Below, piece after piece: positions 44,795 to 53,305 of a DNA stretch of 64,000 nt; the first letter of the stretch is position 1, and every line of letters starts with the position of its first letter. Location of the stretch: NCBI RefSeq assembly GCF_002917105.1, contig NZ_PQFZ01000018.1:1-64000 (forward strand), given 5' to 3'. The translations under genes were made by a program, and so were the position numbers. The notes under the pieces were generated by a model. That model ran no database searches. It was not told the origin of the DNA and saw only the letters and a program-made list of their open reading frames with translations. Source of the stretch: Allobosea psychrotolerans. Lineage in GTDB: Bacteria > Pseudomonadota > Alphaproteobacteria > Rhizobiales > Beijerinckiaceae.

Positions 44795-45148
44795 GGTCAC
44801 CCGATCCGCAACTGGCCAGGGGGATGAATTTCCTGCCGACCTTGCCCGCATGCTGCGTTTCGTCCCGCCTCCGCCAGAGCCTCGCGCGAAACTGTGGGGA
44901 CCGGTCTTTCGCATAAGCCACGCTCTCAACTCTCAGGATCGACCACGGACGACGGCCCGGCCGCATCTCGCCCCAGCAAGCTTACCGTCGTTCCCGCGGC
45001 AGCAGCGCTGCGCAAAGGGACTGCTCAGAAGGGGGTGAAGCGCCGCCCCCGCCTGGGTGGCTACCTCCAAATCCCATCCTGCTTCGGAGCGGCCACGCGA
45101 TACCCTCGCCATCCACCGGCTGGGCGCGGCGCGGAGCGAAGACGGATC
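44795..45148. other. Divergent promoter region between wzx-like and wzy-like genes
   Basis: A 354-base gap between divergent genes. It must contain both promoters, but I see no strong -35/-10 pair or operator palindrome. Open frames here are N-terminal extensions of the flanking genes with poor composition. Confidence 0.4.
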
Positions 45149-48010
45149 ATGAAAGCCAGGCCATCAGCCCCGGCGGACGGCGCTGCCGACCGACGGGCTA
45201 GCGATCGTTATCTGCCCGTGCTGGCGCTCGGCTTCGCCGGGTATGTCCTGTTCGGGAAGAGCTTCGCCTATCTCGGCCTGCCTCCCCTTTTCATCGGCGA
45301 GATCCTGTTCGCGCTCGGCCTGCTGGCCTTCCTTGCCTCGGGCTGCATGACGGTGCTTGTGGCGACAGTGCCGGCCATCAGCGCTGCCCTGCTCATGGCC
45401 TGGGTGCTGCTGCGCACGCTGCAGGGCCTGGGAGCCTATGGCATCGATGCGCCGCGAGACGGTGCGGTCGCGCTTTATGCCGGCTTTGCCTTCATCGTTG
45501 CTGCGCTGCTGGTGGAGCGCCCGGCCAGGCTCGCGCTGATCGTCGGCTATTTCAGGGTGCACGCCCGCATTCTCATTCCGATCGCCATCGTCTTCTATCT
45601 CGTTGCACGGTTTTTCGGCAGCTCGATCCCGAAGCTGCCCGGCCAGGACATAGAGGTCATCTCGGTCCGTTCGGGCGAGCTCGCGGTCCATCTCTGCGGC
45701 GCGCTCGTGCTCGTTCTTGTCGGCCTCTGCAGCGTCGGGCGCGTCTGGCTCGTTACCGCTCTCGGCGCGGCCCTGCTGATCGCCAGTCAGAGTCGCGGCG
45801 GCATGCTGGCCCTGCTGGCGCCCTTGGTCCTGGCCATGCTGCTGAGCGGTCAGCTGCGCCGTCTGATCATCATCGGCGGCGCCATCGCACTGATCATGGG
45901 CCTGGCCTATGCGGCCGATATCGAGATCGACCTGCCGCGAGGTGAGCGGCCGATCAGCGCCCGCGCCCTGGTCGACAATGTCGTGAGCATCGCCGCGCCC
46001 AGCGACGCCAACAATCTCGACGGTACAAAGCAATGGCGATTGAACTGGTGGGAAGCCATCCGGAACTACACGTTCCATGGACCCTATTTCTGGTCCGGCA
46101 AGGGTTTCGGCGTGAACCTGGCGGAAGCCGACGGGTTCGTGGTCGGCCTCGAACGCGGCGGCCCGCTGCTGCGCAGCCCACACAGCGTCCATATGACTTA
46201 TCTCGCCCGAAGCGGAGTGCCCGGCCTGACGCTCTGGCTCCTCACCTGCGCCAGCTGGATGGTGGCAATGCTACGCGCGGCGCGCCTGGCCTGGCTGCGA
46301 GGCGAAACCGACTGGTCCCGCTATTTCATCTTCCTGTCCTGCTATCTCGCCTCGATCATCATCGATGCTTCCTTCGACGTCGCGTTGGAAGGACCGATGC
46401 TGGGCATTCCATTCTGGATCCTGTTCGGGATCGGCCTGGGTTCGCTGATGGTCTACCGCGGCCTGCATGTCATCGCGCCCGCCCGGCTCCGGCGCATGGC
46501 GGGCACCGGCGCGCACATCGCCGGCGCGGTTGCGCTGCTGGCGGCGACATGCCTGGGCAGCCCCCGATCCGAAGCTACGGAGCGCGCCCTATGCCCGAGC
46601 GGATCGATCCGGGTTCCTGCCGGCACACTCATTCAGGCTCTCGTCGCCAAGGCGGCGCCGGGAACGACATTCTGCCTCGCGCCCGGCCTGTATCGAACCC
46701 AGCTCATCGTTCCGAAGGACGGACAGGTCTTCATCGGCCAACCCGGGGCGATCCTGAACGGAGCCGAGCTGGTTACGGATATGCGCCCATCAGGGCCCTT
46801 CTGGGTCACCGCAACGCCACACCCAAGTCATCGAGCCTTCGGCACCTGCCTCGCTTCGCGCCCCCGCTGCAACCAGCCGGTGCGCTTCTTCCTCGACGAT
46901 CAGCCGCTCGAGCCGGTCGCCGCACTTGCAGAGCTGCGAACGGGAACGGTCTTCGACGACCCGGCAACGGGGCGCTCCTACCTCGCCGACGATCCGCGCG
47001 GCCGCACCCTGGAGCGGACGCTGCAGCCCTATGCCTTTCGCAATGACGGCGCACGCGGCGTCACCGTCAAAGGCCTGATCGTGGAGAAATATGCCACGCC
47101 GGCCCAGCAGGGTGCGATTTTCGGCGATGAGCATCCCCGCGCCACGGCCTGGCTCATCGAAGACAACGAGGTTCGCTTCAACAGCGGGGCGGGAATCGCG
47201 ACCGGCGACCGGAGCATCGTGCGCGGCAACAAGGTTCATCACAACGGCCAGCTCGGGATCTCGCCCAACGGCGCCGATGTCGTGATCGAAGACAACGAGA
47301 TCTACGAGAACAACATCTATGGTTTCGACGCGGGCTGGGAGGCTGGCGGCGTCAAGGCTGGTGATGTCGAGCGCCTGACGCTGCGCGGCAATCATGTGCA
47401 TGACAATTACGGCTCAGGCCTCTGGTGCGATGTCGATTGCCGCGGCGCGCTGATCGAGGGCAATCTCGTCGAGCGGAATTCCGACGCCGGAATCTTCTAC
47501 GAGATCAGCTTCGACGCCATCATCCGCAACAATATCGTGCGCCTCAACGGGACCGGGCGCGGCGGCCAGCAAGGCAGCTTCTGGGTCTGGGGCGCCGGTA
47601 TCCAGATCGCGGCCTGCGAGCGGGTGCGCGTCTACGGCAACACGGTCACCGTAAGCGAAGGCAGCACCGGGATCGTGCTCGTCGATCAGGGCCGCGAGCG
47701 GCTCGACCAGCCGCCCGCCAGCGCCGGCCGTGCAAAGGCGCTCTACAGGACCGTCGGCAACGCCGTGCACGACAATAAGGTGATCTATGTGGGGCCAACC
47801 GGCCTGTCGGGCGGCGCCAGCGATGTCGCGACAGCGAATCCGAATTTCGGGATCATCGAAACGGGCGACAATCACTTCGACCGCAACACCTATGTGCTGC
47901 AGCAGGCGACCGAGGCCCCGCTTTTCATTTGGGGGCATGAGCCGCTTTCATATGACGCGTTCCGCACTCTCGGCCAGGAGTCCGATGGACGGATCATCCG
48001 GCCGAATTAG
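45149..48010 (+). CDS. Wzy-like polymerase/ligase fused to a periplasmic beta-helix domain
   Basis: A 953-residue two-part protein in one uninterrupted frame. Residues 1-430 hold ten or more transmembrane segments and an O-antigen polymerase/ligase-type periplasmic loop (NWWEAIRNYTFHGPYFWSGKGFG, SPHSVHMTYLARSG). A further hydrophobic segment (GTGAHIAGAVALLAATCLG) leads to a parallel beta-helix of about 430 residues with Asn-rich coils (AWLIEDNEVRFN, RSIVRGNKVHHN, DVVIEDNEIYEN). I infer that it polymerises EPS repeats and that the beta-helix modifies or binds nascent polymer in the periplasm. The start at 45149 precedes the first helix; earlier ATGs look non-coding. An internal ATG before the hydrophobic segment could give a separate secreted protein. 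Confidence 0.85.
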   Translation: MKARPSAPADGAADRRASDRYLPVLALGFAGYVLFGKSFAYLGLPPLFIGEILFALGLLAFLASGCMTVLVATVPAISAALLMAWVLLRTLQGLGAYGIDAPRDGAVALYAGFAFIVAALLVERPARLALIVGYFRVHARILIPIAIVFYLVARFFGSSIPKLPGQDIEVISVRSGELAVHLCGALVLVLVGLCSVGRVWLVTALGAALLIASQSRGGMLALLAPLVLAMLLSGQLRRLIIIGGAIALIMGLAYAADIEIDLPRGERPISARALVDNVVSIAAPSDANNLDGTKQWRLNWWEAIRNYTFHGPYFWSGKGFGVNLAEADGFVVGLERGGPLLRSPHSVHMTYLARSGVPGLTLWLLTCASWMVAMLRAARLAWLRGETDWSRYFIFLSCYLASIIIDASFDVALEGPMLGIPFWILFGIGLGSLMVYRGLHVIAPARLRRMAGTGAHIAGAVALLAATCLGSPRSEATERALCPSGSIRVPAGTLIQALVAKAAPGTTFCLAPGLYRTQLIVPKDGQVFIGQPGAILNGAELVTDMRPSGPFWVTATPHPSHRAFGTCLASRPRCNQPVRFFLDDQPLEPVAALAELRTGTVFDDPATGRSYLADDPRGRTLERTLQPYAFRNDGARGVTVKGLIVEKYATPAQQGAIFGDEHPRATAWLIEDNEVRFNSGAGIATGDRSIVRGNKVHHNGQLGISPNGADVVIEDNEIYENNIYGFDAGWEAGGVKAGDVERLTLRGNHVHDNYGSGLWCDVDCRGALIEGNLVERNSDAGIFYEISFDAIIRNNIVRLNGTGRGGQQGSFWVWGAGIQIAACERVRVYGNTVTVSEGSTGIVLVDQGRERLDQPPASAGRAKALYRTVGNAVHDNKVIYVGPTGLSGGASDVATANPNFGIIETGDNHFDRNTYVLQQATEAPLFIWGHEPLSYDAFRTLGQESDGRIIRPN

Positions 48011-48057
48011 CCGCTCCCTGCCGACCTCACCAAAACGGCGTAGTCCGCAAGCTCAAT

Positions 48058-48069
48058 GGGCCTAGTCCT
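48058..48069. promoter_or_regulatory. Second copy of the GGGCCTAGTCCT motif
   Basis: Identical to 26025-26036. It lies 79 bases before the methyltransferase start, with an extra TAGTCC 23 bases upstream (48041-48046), suggesting a tandem site. Confidence 0.4.
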
Positions 48070-48147
48070 CGAAGACGGGCGCCGCATGATGGATTGCCGC
48101 TAGAATCAAACCCCGGATCGGCACGGCCAGCGCGAGGCGAAAGCTCT

Positions 48148-48804
48148 ATGAACATGATCCCGCAATCGTTCCGTCGCGCGCATTTCCGCGAGGAAAGGTT
48201 CAAGACCCATATCCGCCCGATCATCGAGAGCGTGATCAGGAAGCAAGGGTCGTGCCGGATTCTCGACATGGGAGGCGACGCCGACTACTGGCGGTTCGAC
48301 ATGCCGGCTTCGGGCGTCGAGATCTGGCTCCTGAACATCGAAGCCAGGGAGCCGTCGCCCGATCCGCGTTTCCATGTCGTCCAGGGCGATGCCCGCAACG
48401 TCGCGCAGTTCGAGGATCTGAGCTTCGACTTCGTCCATTCCAATTCGCTGATCGAGCATGTCGGCCGCTGGGGCGACATGAAGCGCGTCGCCGCCGAGAT
48501 CAGGCGGCTGGCTCCGTGCTACTACGTGCAGACGCCGAATTTCTGGTTCCCGCTGGATCCTCACAGCAACGCCCCGATGTTGCATTGGTTGCCGCAGCCG
48601 GTCCAGCGGCGGATGGTGTCGCGCAAGGCGCGTGGCTTCTACGCGAAGGCGACCTCGCTCGACCACGCCATGCAGATCGTAGAAGGCACGTCGATGCTCG
48701 ACCGGGCACAGATCACGGAGCTCTTTCCGGATGCGCGGGTTCTGACCGAGAACGTCCTGTTCCTTACGAAATCGCTGATCGCGCTCAAAGCCCCGGACAA
48801 CTGA
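48148..48804 (+). CDS. Class I SAM-dependent methyltransferase
   Basis: A 218-residue methyltransferase with the SAM-binding motif RILDMGGDADYWRF, a motif II acidic loop (FHVVQGDARNVAQF) and the LSFDFVHSNSLIEHVG segment typical of Methyltransf_11-like enzymes. The ATG at 48148 has GAGGCGAAAG upstream; the frame extends to 48094 but that part is not conserved-looking. It probably methylates a sugar of the EPS. It starts the plus-strand pair with the glycosyltransferase that follows 11 bases later. Confidence 0.8.
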   Translation: MNMIPQSFRRAHFREERFKTHIRPIIESVIRKQGSCRILDMGGDADYWRFDMPASGVEIWLLNIEAREPSPDPRFHVVQGDARNVAQFEDLSFDFVHSNSLIEHVGRWGDMKRVAAEIRRLAPCYYVQTPNFWFPLDPHSNAPMLHWLPQPVQRRMVSRKARGFYAKATSLDHAMQIVEGTSMLDRAQITELFPDARVLTENVLFLTKSLIALKAPDN

Positions 48805-48815
48805 GCGGGAAGGCC

Positions 48816-49691
48816 ATGATGAGACCCGATGTCGTCTTCCTGTCTCTGGCCAGGAATTGCGCCGCGACCATCCCCTCCTTCCTGGGCCTGCTCGCCGCGC
48901 TGCGCGCCGAAGGGCTGACCGTCGTCGCATTCGTCGGCGAGAATGGCTCGCGCGACGGAACCCGGGAGCTGCTTCAACGCGAAGACGCCAATGGGCGGAT
49001 CGTTCTGGTGCCGACCCCCTTCATGGCGGAGGAGCCGGATCGGCTGAAGCGGATGGCACTCGGTCGCGAGCGGCTCAAGAACGAGTTCGAGGCAGCCGGG
49101 CTCGAGCCCCGCTTCGTCTGCGTCCTCGACATTGACAATGTCATCGCCAGCCCCCCCTCGATCGCCGTCCTGCTCGCAGCCGCGGCCAAACTCGAGCGGC
49201 CAGGCATCTTCGGCGTTTCAGCCACGTCGCGGCCCCACTATTACGACCTTCTGGCCTTCCAGGATGATCTCCGGTCCTTCGAGACGCTGCTCGAAGAGCT
49301 GGCGGGAAGCCGGAGCAACATCTTCGCCTATTACCGGTTTTTTTGCTCGCGGATCTATCCGCACCAGCAGGCGCTCACCGATGATCGCGAGATCGAATGC
49401 GCCTCGACCTTCAACGGCCTGTGTCTCTACCGCACCGACGCCTATCGTCTCGGAAGCTATCTCCAGCCTGGCCCCAGTATCTGCGAGCATCTGGTCTTCA
49501 ACCGCCGCCTCGCGGAGAGGACTGGTGCGAGGATGCTCATCGATCCCGGCCTGATCCTGAACACCCCCATCGACCACTCCCAGCAGAGCTTCCTGCCATT
49601 CGCCTGGCGACGGCTTCGTAAGCTTGTCGCCTTATCGCTGCTGCAGACACATCTTTCGCTCAAGACGCTAGGCTCCTCGAGTGCCGGGTGA
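48816..49691 (+). CDS. Putative glycosyltransferase (GT-A-like, DxD)
   Basis: A 291-residue protein with a GT-A-like beginning (PDVVFLSLARNCAATIPSFLGLL, VAFVGENGSRDGTRELL) and a metal-binding-type DxD in FVCVLDIDNVIA, then RPHYYDLLAFQDD and a C-terminal helix bundle. It resembles bacterial proteins related to the Cap59-type mannosyltransferases more than ordinary family 2 enzymes. I chose ATG 48816 because GGGAAGG precedes it; the longer open frame upstream is a shadow of the methyltransferase gene. Last gene before the AT-rich island. Confidence 0.75.
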   Translation: MMRPDVVFLSLARNCAATIPSFLGLLAALRAEGLTVVAFVGENGSRDGTRELLQREDANGRIVLVPTPFMAEEPDRLKRMALGRERLKNEFEAAGLEPRFVCVLDIDNVIASPPSIAVLLAAAAKLERPGIFGVSATSRPHYYDLLAFQDDLRSFETLLEELAGSRSNIFAYYRFFCSRIYPHQQALTDDREIECASTFNGLCLYRTDAYRLGSYLQPGPSICEHLVFNRRLAERTGARMLIDPGLILNTPIDHSQQSFLPFAWRRLRKLVALSLLQTHLSLKTLGSSSAG

Positions 49692-50665
49692 CTGCGAGCA
49701 ATCGTCCTGCGTCGTCGCGACGGCGCGCAGATCTGGCCGGGATGAGTCCGTGAGCAAGCCATGGATCGCGATGCAAGCGCTCTCGGTCATCACGTTGAAA
49801 CGCCTGGCTTGCTGCGCGTCGGCACCGCGCGAACCCCAGTTCCTTGCCATGTCCGCTGAACAACGACCTTCGATTACCAAAATTAAGGCCTAAGATTAAC
49901 CATAATACTCAACACGTAATCGATATTTCTCACGAAACAAATCGATATTCTGTCAAACCGATCGGTTCATCAAAACAATAATTCGATATAATTGAAAGTT
50001 ATCATACATCAACATATATATCTAGTCATATATTCTCTTATTATACTATTTATTTTCATATTCGAAATAATTTAAAGCGAAAATCAAAAATAAAATACTA
50101 CATATAAGCGAATCTTATATAGCCACCGCCCCGACTGCCCTGCCAAAAATTGAACCAACAGACTTTGTTCGATTTGGCACTATAGACCAAAATAAATGTA
50201 TTAATGAACATTATATCGCCTCTGTATTAAAACCTGAGTGAGCTGAACTCAGATTTAAATTATCGAAATCTTTGTCATTCGGCGCCATTTGACATACATC
50301 AATGACGCCATGCCGCCGATCTCCTAACGCATCACATGCATGTGATAACACTGATTGATATCTTGCTGACTTGAATGCTATAAGCGTGATCGTCATATAG
50401 ATTTTAGCTTCAACCATTAGTTGAGCGGAGTGAGAATCGGTTGTATTTCGCGACTCATTCTCACCCCGTGCCAAGGAACACAACAACTTCACCGACTCGA
50501 TATGGACCGATCTTGGTCAAGATGTAGACACCAATCTACGGGAGAAAAGTCGCCGAAGAGAATAAAATCTCGCAATTCGTGCCTACCTTGTAATCGACCC
50601 TGCGCGAACTCCGTTACTCGAACGTCCCTATCCGACCAGTCATCTGCTCAGGAGGGCCAGTCATC
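49692..50665. other. AT-rich gene-free island
   Basis: Almost 1 kb without a credible gene in a GC-rich genome. From about 49890 to 50420 the sequence is dominated by A and T, with many TATA, ATAT and TTTA steps, and has no coding-like frame. It separates the EPS/NRPS locus from the regulatory block. Such AT tracts are the usual targets of H-NS-like or MucR-type regulators of EPS genes in rhizobia, and also often mark borders of acquired DNA. The last 200 bases must contain the promoter of the sensor operon. Confidence 0.7.
50331..50346. promoter_or_regulatory. Perfect 16-bp palindrome in the AT-rich island
   Basis: ATCACATGCATGTGAT is a perfect palindrome, 320 bases upstream of the sensor-operon start. 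The TCACA/TGTGA arms are in the reverse order from a CRP site, so another dimeric regulator is more likely. Confidence 0.55.
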
Positions 50666-51223
50666 GTGCCGCCGATCATTGCCAATGCAACATCGCCCAG
50701 CATTGCTTCGCTGGCCATCGATTTCGACCGGCTTCGCCTTTTCGATGCTCTGGTCGCCGACATGGCGGATTTGCTCGAAACCACAGCTGGGGCCGAAGAT
50801 GCGTGCGCCTATGTCAGCAGCATCGCTGCGCGGCTGGGATCGAACATCGAGAAACAGTATAAAACGGCACTTGGAGTACAGAACTTCAATCGAGAACAGC
50901 TTGTTGCGGCGCTGATCGACCTTAACAAACGCGCCGGCGGCGAATTCTTTGTGATCGAAGAAGACGAAGACCATATCGTCCTGGGCAATAGCAAATGCCC
51001 CCTCGGACATGCAGTCATCAATCACCCATCCCTCTGCATGCTGACGTCGAACATCTTCGGCGTGATGGCCGCCAACGCGGTCGGCTATGCAGCCGTCGAT
51101 CTCGAACAGACGATCGCCAGAGGTGCCGCCGCATGCCGCGTCGTGCTTCATCTCAAGCGAACAGAACTGCATCCAGATACGAGGGAATATTTCCGCGATG
51201 ATGCATCTGCAGCTTCGAACTGA
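50666..51223 (+). CDS. Methanogen output domain 1 (MetOD1)-type protein
   Basis: A 185-residue protein whose residues about 45-165 follow the MetOD1 pattern: helical AARLGSNIEKQYKTALG, NFNREQLVAALIDLNKRAGGEFFVIEE, then CPLGHAVINHPSLCMLTSNIFGVMA with two spaced Cys, and GYAAVDLEQTIARGAAACRVVLHL. Such domains are thought to be small-molecule or redox-sensing output modules in signal transduction; the exact function is unknown. Translation starts at GTG 50666 with AGGAGGG upstream. The 3' end overlaps the histidine-kinase gene by 26 bases, so it probably senses for, or tunes, that kinase. Confidence 0.7.
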   Translation: MPPIIANATSPSIASLAIDFDRLRLFDALVADMADLLETTAGAEDACAYVSSIAARLGSNIEKQYKTALGVQNFNREQLVAALIDLNKRAGGEFFVIEEDEDHIVLGNSKCPLGHAVINHPSLCMLTSNIFGVMAANAVGYAAVDLEQTIARGAAACRVVLHLKRTELHPDTREYFRDDASAASN

Positions 51224-52379
51224 ATTAGACTTAGAAACCTTTCTCGAGCCGTCCTTCGTTGCCTGCTCCGACGGAAGCATCCATGCGTGGAATCGTGCAG
51301 CGTGCCAGGTTCTCTCTCCCCAAGCTTCGATATCGTCGCTCTTCGACATCTGCTCAAGCCGAGCCGAAGTCCTGCGAGCCTATCTCATTCGTTGCTCAGG
51401 CTCCCGTCAGCCATTGATCGAAAAGGTCAGCTTCGAAGGACAAGGCGGCGCTGTCGACTATCGCTGCTTCGGCAGCGCCCTGATTCCGCGACGCCGAAGC
51501 CGCCCGGCCCACCTCCTGCTGCGCCTCTTCCCCATGCGAGATGCAAGGTTCGCAGCGCGCGCAGAGTGCATGAAGAGATCAAGGGCCGAGCGCCACTATC
51601 GGCTTGCCATGGAGCAATCCAACGAATTGCGCAGCGATCGCCTACGATTGGTCGAGCAATATTGCTTCGTCGCCGAGGCGCTGCGCATTGCGGAAGCGCA
51701 GAAGCACGCACTCCAGGACGAGATCAAACATATCCGCGCTGATGAGCGTGAGCGCATTGCCCAGGATCTTCATGACCACGCTGGCCAGGAGATGGCCCTC
51801 GTTCTCGTGGAACTGAGACGCATGCGGGACGCCGCCCGCGGCCCGGCGCGAAGCCGCCTCGACGAGCTCGCCGTGCATGTCTCCGAGGTCGGACGTAAAA
51901 TCCATCATGCCGTCGTCGGCGGCCGGCCGCGGATTGTCGAGGAACTCGGCCTCAGCCGTGCCATCGAGATCACTGCCGTCTGGTTCACGACGGATGGCAG
52001 GCTCGACCTCTCCTTCAAGAAGAAGGGAACGGAGCCCGCCTCGCTTTCCGTCGCCCTCGAAAGCAACCTGTACCGGGTCGCCCAGGAGGCGCTGACGAAC
52101 GCGCTCAAGCACGCGCTCGGCGCACAGAAGATCGATATCGTCTTGGATTTCAACTGCAGCTCGGTCTCGCTCACGATCGCCGATGATGGCATCGGCTTGT
52201 CGACGGAAACGCAGCCGCAGGGGGAATTCGGCAGTTCGGGCATCGGGCTTCGCGGGATGCAGCAACGCATGAACAGCATTGGCGGAACGCTGCAGATCGG
52301 CCCGCGTTTCGGCAAGGGCACAATCGTGACGGCAGTCGCGCCATTGAAGCCCGAACCGCAGCAGGGTGCCCCGCCATGA
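51198..52379 (+). CDS. NarL-type sensor histidine kinase (HisKA_3)
   Basis: A 393-residue cytoplasmic kinase without transmembrane segments. A PAS-like N-terminus (about 10-120; FVACSDGSIHAWNRAACQVL) leads to a coiled coil, the HisKA_3 box ERIAQDLHDHAGQEMALVL (phospho-His192) and a HATPase_c domain (NALKHA, IADDGIG, GIGLRGMQQRM, GKGTIVT). The ATG at 51198 lies within the end of the MetOD1 gene, and the stop overlaps the response-regulator start (ATGA). The three form one coupled signalling unit. The signal is likely soluble or redox. Confidence 0.92.
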   Translation: MMHLQLRTELDLETFLEPSFVACSDGSIHAWNRAACQVLSPQASISSLFDICSSRAEVLRAYLIRCSGSRQPLIEKVSFEGQGGAVDYRCFGSALIPRRRSRPAHLLLRLFPMRDARFAARAECMKRSRAERHYRLAMEQSNELRSDRLRLVEQYCFVAEALRIAEAQKHALQDEIKHIRADERERIAQDLHDHAGQEMALVLVELRRMRDAARGPARSRLDELAVHVSEVGRKIHHAVVGGRPRIVEELGLSRAIEITAVWFTTDGRLDLSFKKKGTEPASLSVALESNLYRVAQEALTNALKHALGAQKIDIVLDFNCSSVSLTIADDGIGLSTETQPQGEFGSSGIGLRGMQQRMNSIGGTLQIGPRFGKGTIVTAVAPLKPEPQQGAPP

Positions 52380-53038
52380 CGGCGCGTATCATACTGGTCG
52401 ACGATCATCCCATCATCCTGACCGGTCTACGGACGCTCGTACTTGGCCTGCCGGATCTCGAATTCGTGGGGCAAGCCACCTCCGCCTCTCAGGCACTCAC
52501 ACTCGTCCGCGACCAAAACCCCGACATCGTCATCCTCGATATGGGTCTGCCGGGCATGAGCGGCCTCGTGTTGGCCGAGCGCATTCTTGAAAGCGCTCCC
52601 GCGACCCTGATCGTGATGCTGACGCATTACGAAGAGCCGAGCTATGTCCAGAAGGCGCTGAGGACAGGCATTCGCGGCTACGTCCTCAAGACTTCGCCAA
52701 GCGACAAGGTCACCCAGGCCATCAGAACGGTGCTGAGCGGCGGTGTCTACATCGATTCCGAGCTGGAAGAGTTCCGCTCTGAATGGATTCGCAAGCTTTC
52801 CCAAACTTCCGGCCCAGCCCCTGCCCCCGTACCCAACGGCACATTGACCTCGCGCGAGCTGCAGGTCCTGCGCCTCGCAGCCGTTGGTCATTCCAATAAG
52901 GAGATCGCCCGGCGCGTCGGCATCGGGATCAAATCGGTCGAAACCTATCGCTACAGGGCCTGCAAGAAGCTGATGCTGCATTCGCGCCTCGACATCATCA
53001 GATATGGCGCCAGCCATGGCTGGATTCTCGATGTCTGA
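52376..53038 (+). CDS. NarL/FixJ-family response regulator
   Basis: A 220-residue response regulator with a complete receiver (acidic VDDHP, phospho-Asp55 in ILDMGLPGMSG, Lys in GYVLKTSP) and a LuxR-type helix-turn-helix (LTSRELQVLRLAAVGHSNKEIARRVGIGIKSVETYRYRACKKL). Its start overlaps the kinase stop, so it is the cognate partner. I infer that it controls EPS, NRPS or regulator genes nearby. No specific target site could be tied to it. Confidence 0.94.
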   Translation: MTARIILVDDHPIILTGLRTLVLGLPDLEFVGQATSASQALTLVRDQNPDIVILDMGLPGMSGLVLAERILESAPATLIVMLTHYEEPSYVQKALRTGIRGYVLKTSPSDKVTQAIRTVLSGGVYIDSELEEFRSEWIRKLSQTSGPAPAPVPNGTLTSRELQVLRLAAVGHSNKEIARRVGIGIKSVETYRYRACKKLMLHSRLDIIRYGASHGWILDV

Positions 53039-53305
53039 TGGCACGGATTAAGCCGTCAGGGCTTGGAGTCGGCGCATTCAGACCTGTGCGGAGTACTCAG
53101 TCTGGCATCGTCGAAAATGAAGACCACGCATAATGCAGCGCCGTCTCCAGAAGGGCATGGCGACTTGCAAGGCCGTTCCCGCTACCACAAGGCATAGGGA
53201 ACTGGGAGGCTTGGCCGCGACGGCCGCCTGCAACCGAGCGGAAGCTGCGTCAAGACCTGCCGCGCCTCCTAACTGCAAAGGGCGACCGGAGCGGCGGCAA
53301 GAACC

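Noticed and set aside
48252-48815. Long N-terminal extension of the glycosyltransferase at 48816
   Set aside because: It is the shadow of the methyltransferase gene in a different frame; the conserved GT fold begins at 48816 with a good ribosome-binding site.
49681-49893. Short plus-strand ORF after the glycosyltransferase, and overlapping minus-strand ORFs
   Set aside because: Composition is mixed, no start signal, no homology pattern; all frames here look equally poor.
50331-50346. Palindrome as a CRP site
   Set aside because: CRP sites read TGTGA-N6-TCACA; here the half-sites are in the reverse order, so it was listed only as an unassigned operator.
50211-50492. 93-residue minus-strand ORF in the AT-rich island
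   Set aside because: No Shine-Dalgarno site and no family pattern, and it runs through a palindrome in a promoter-like region; frames open easily by chance in such sequence.
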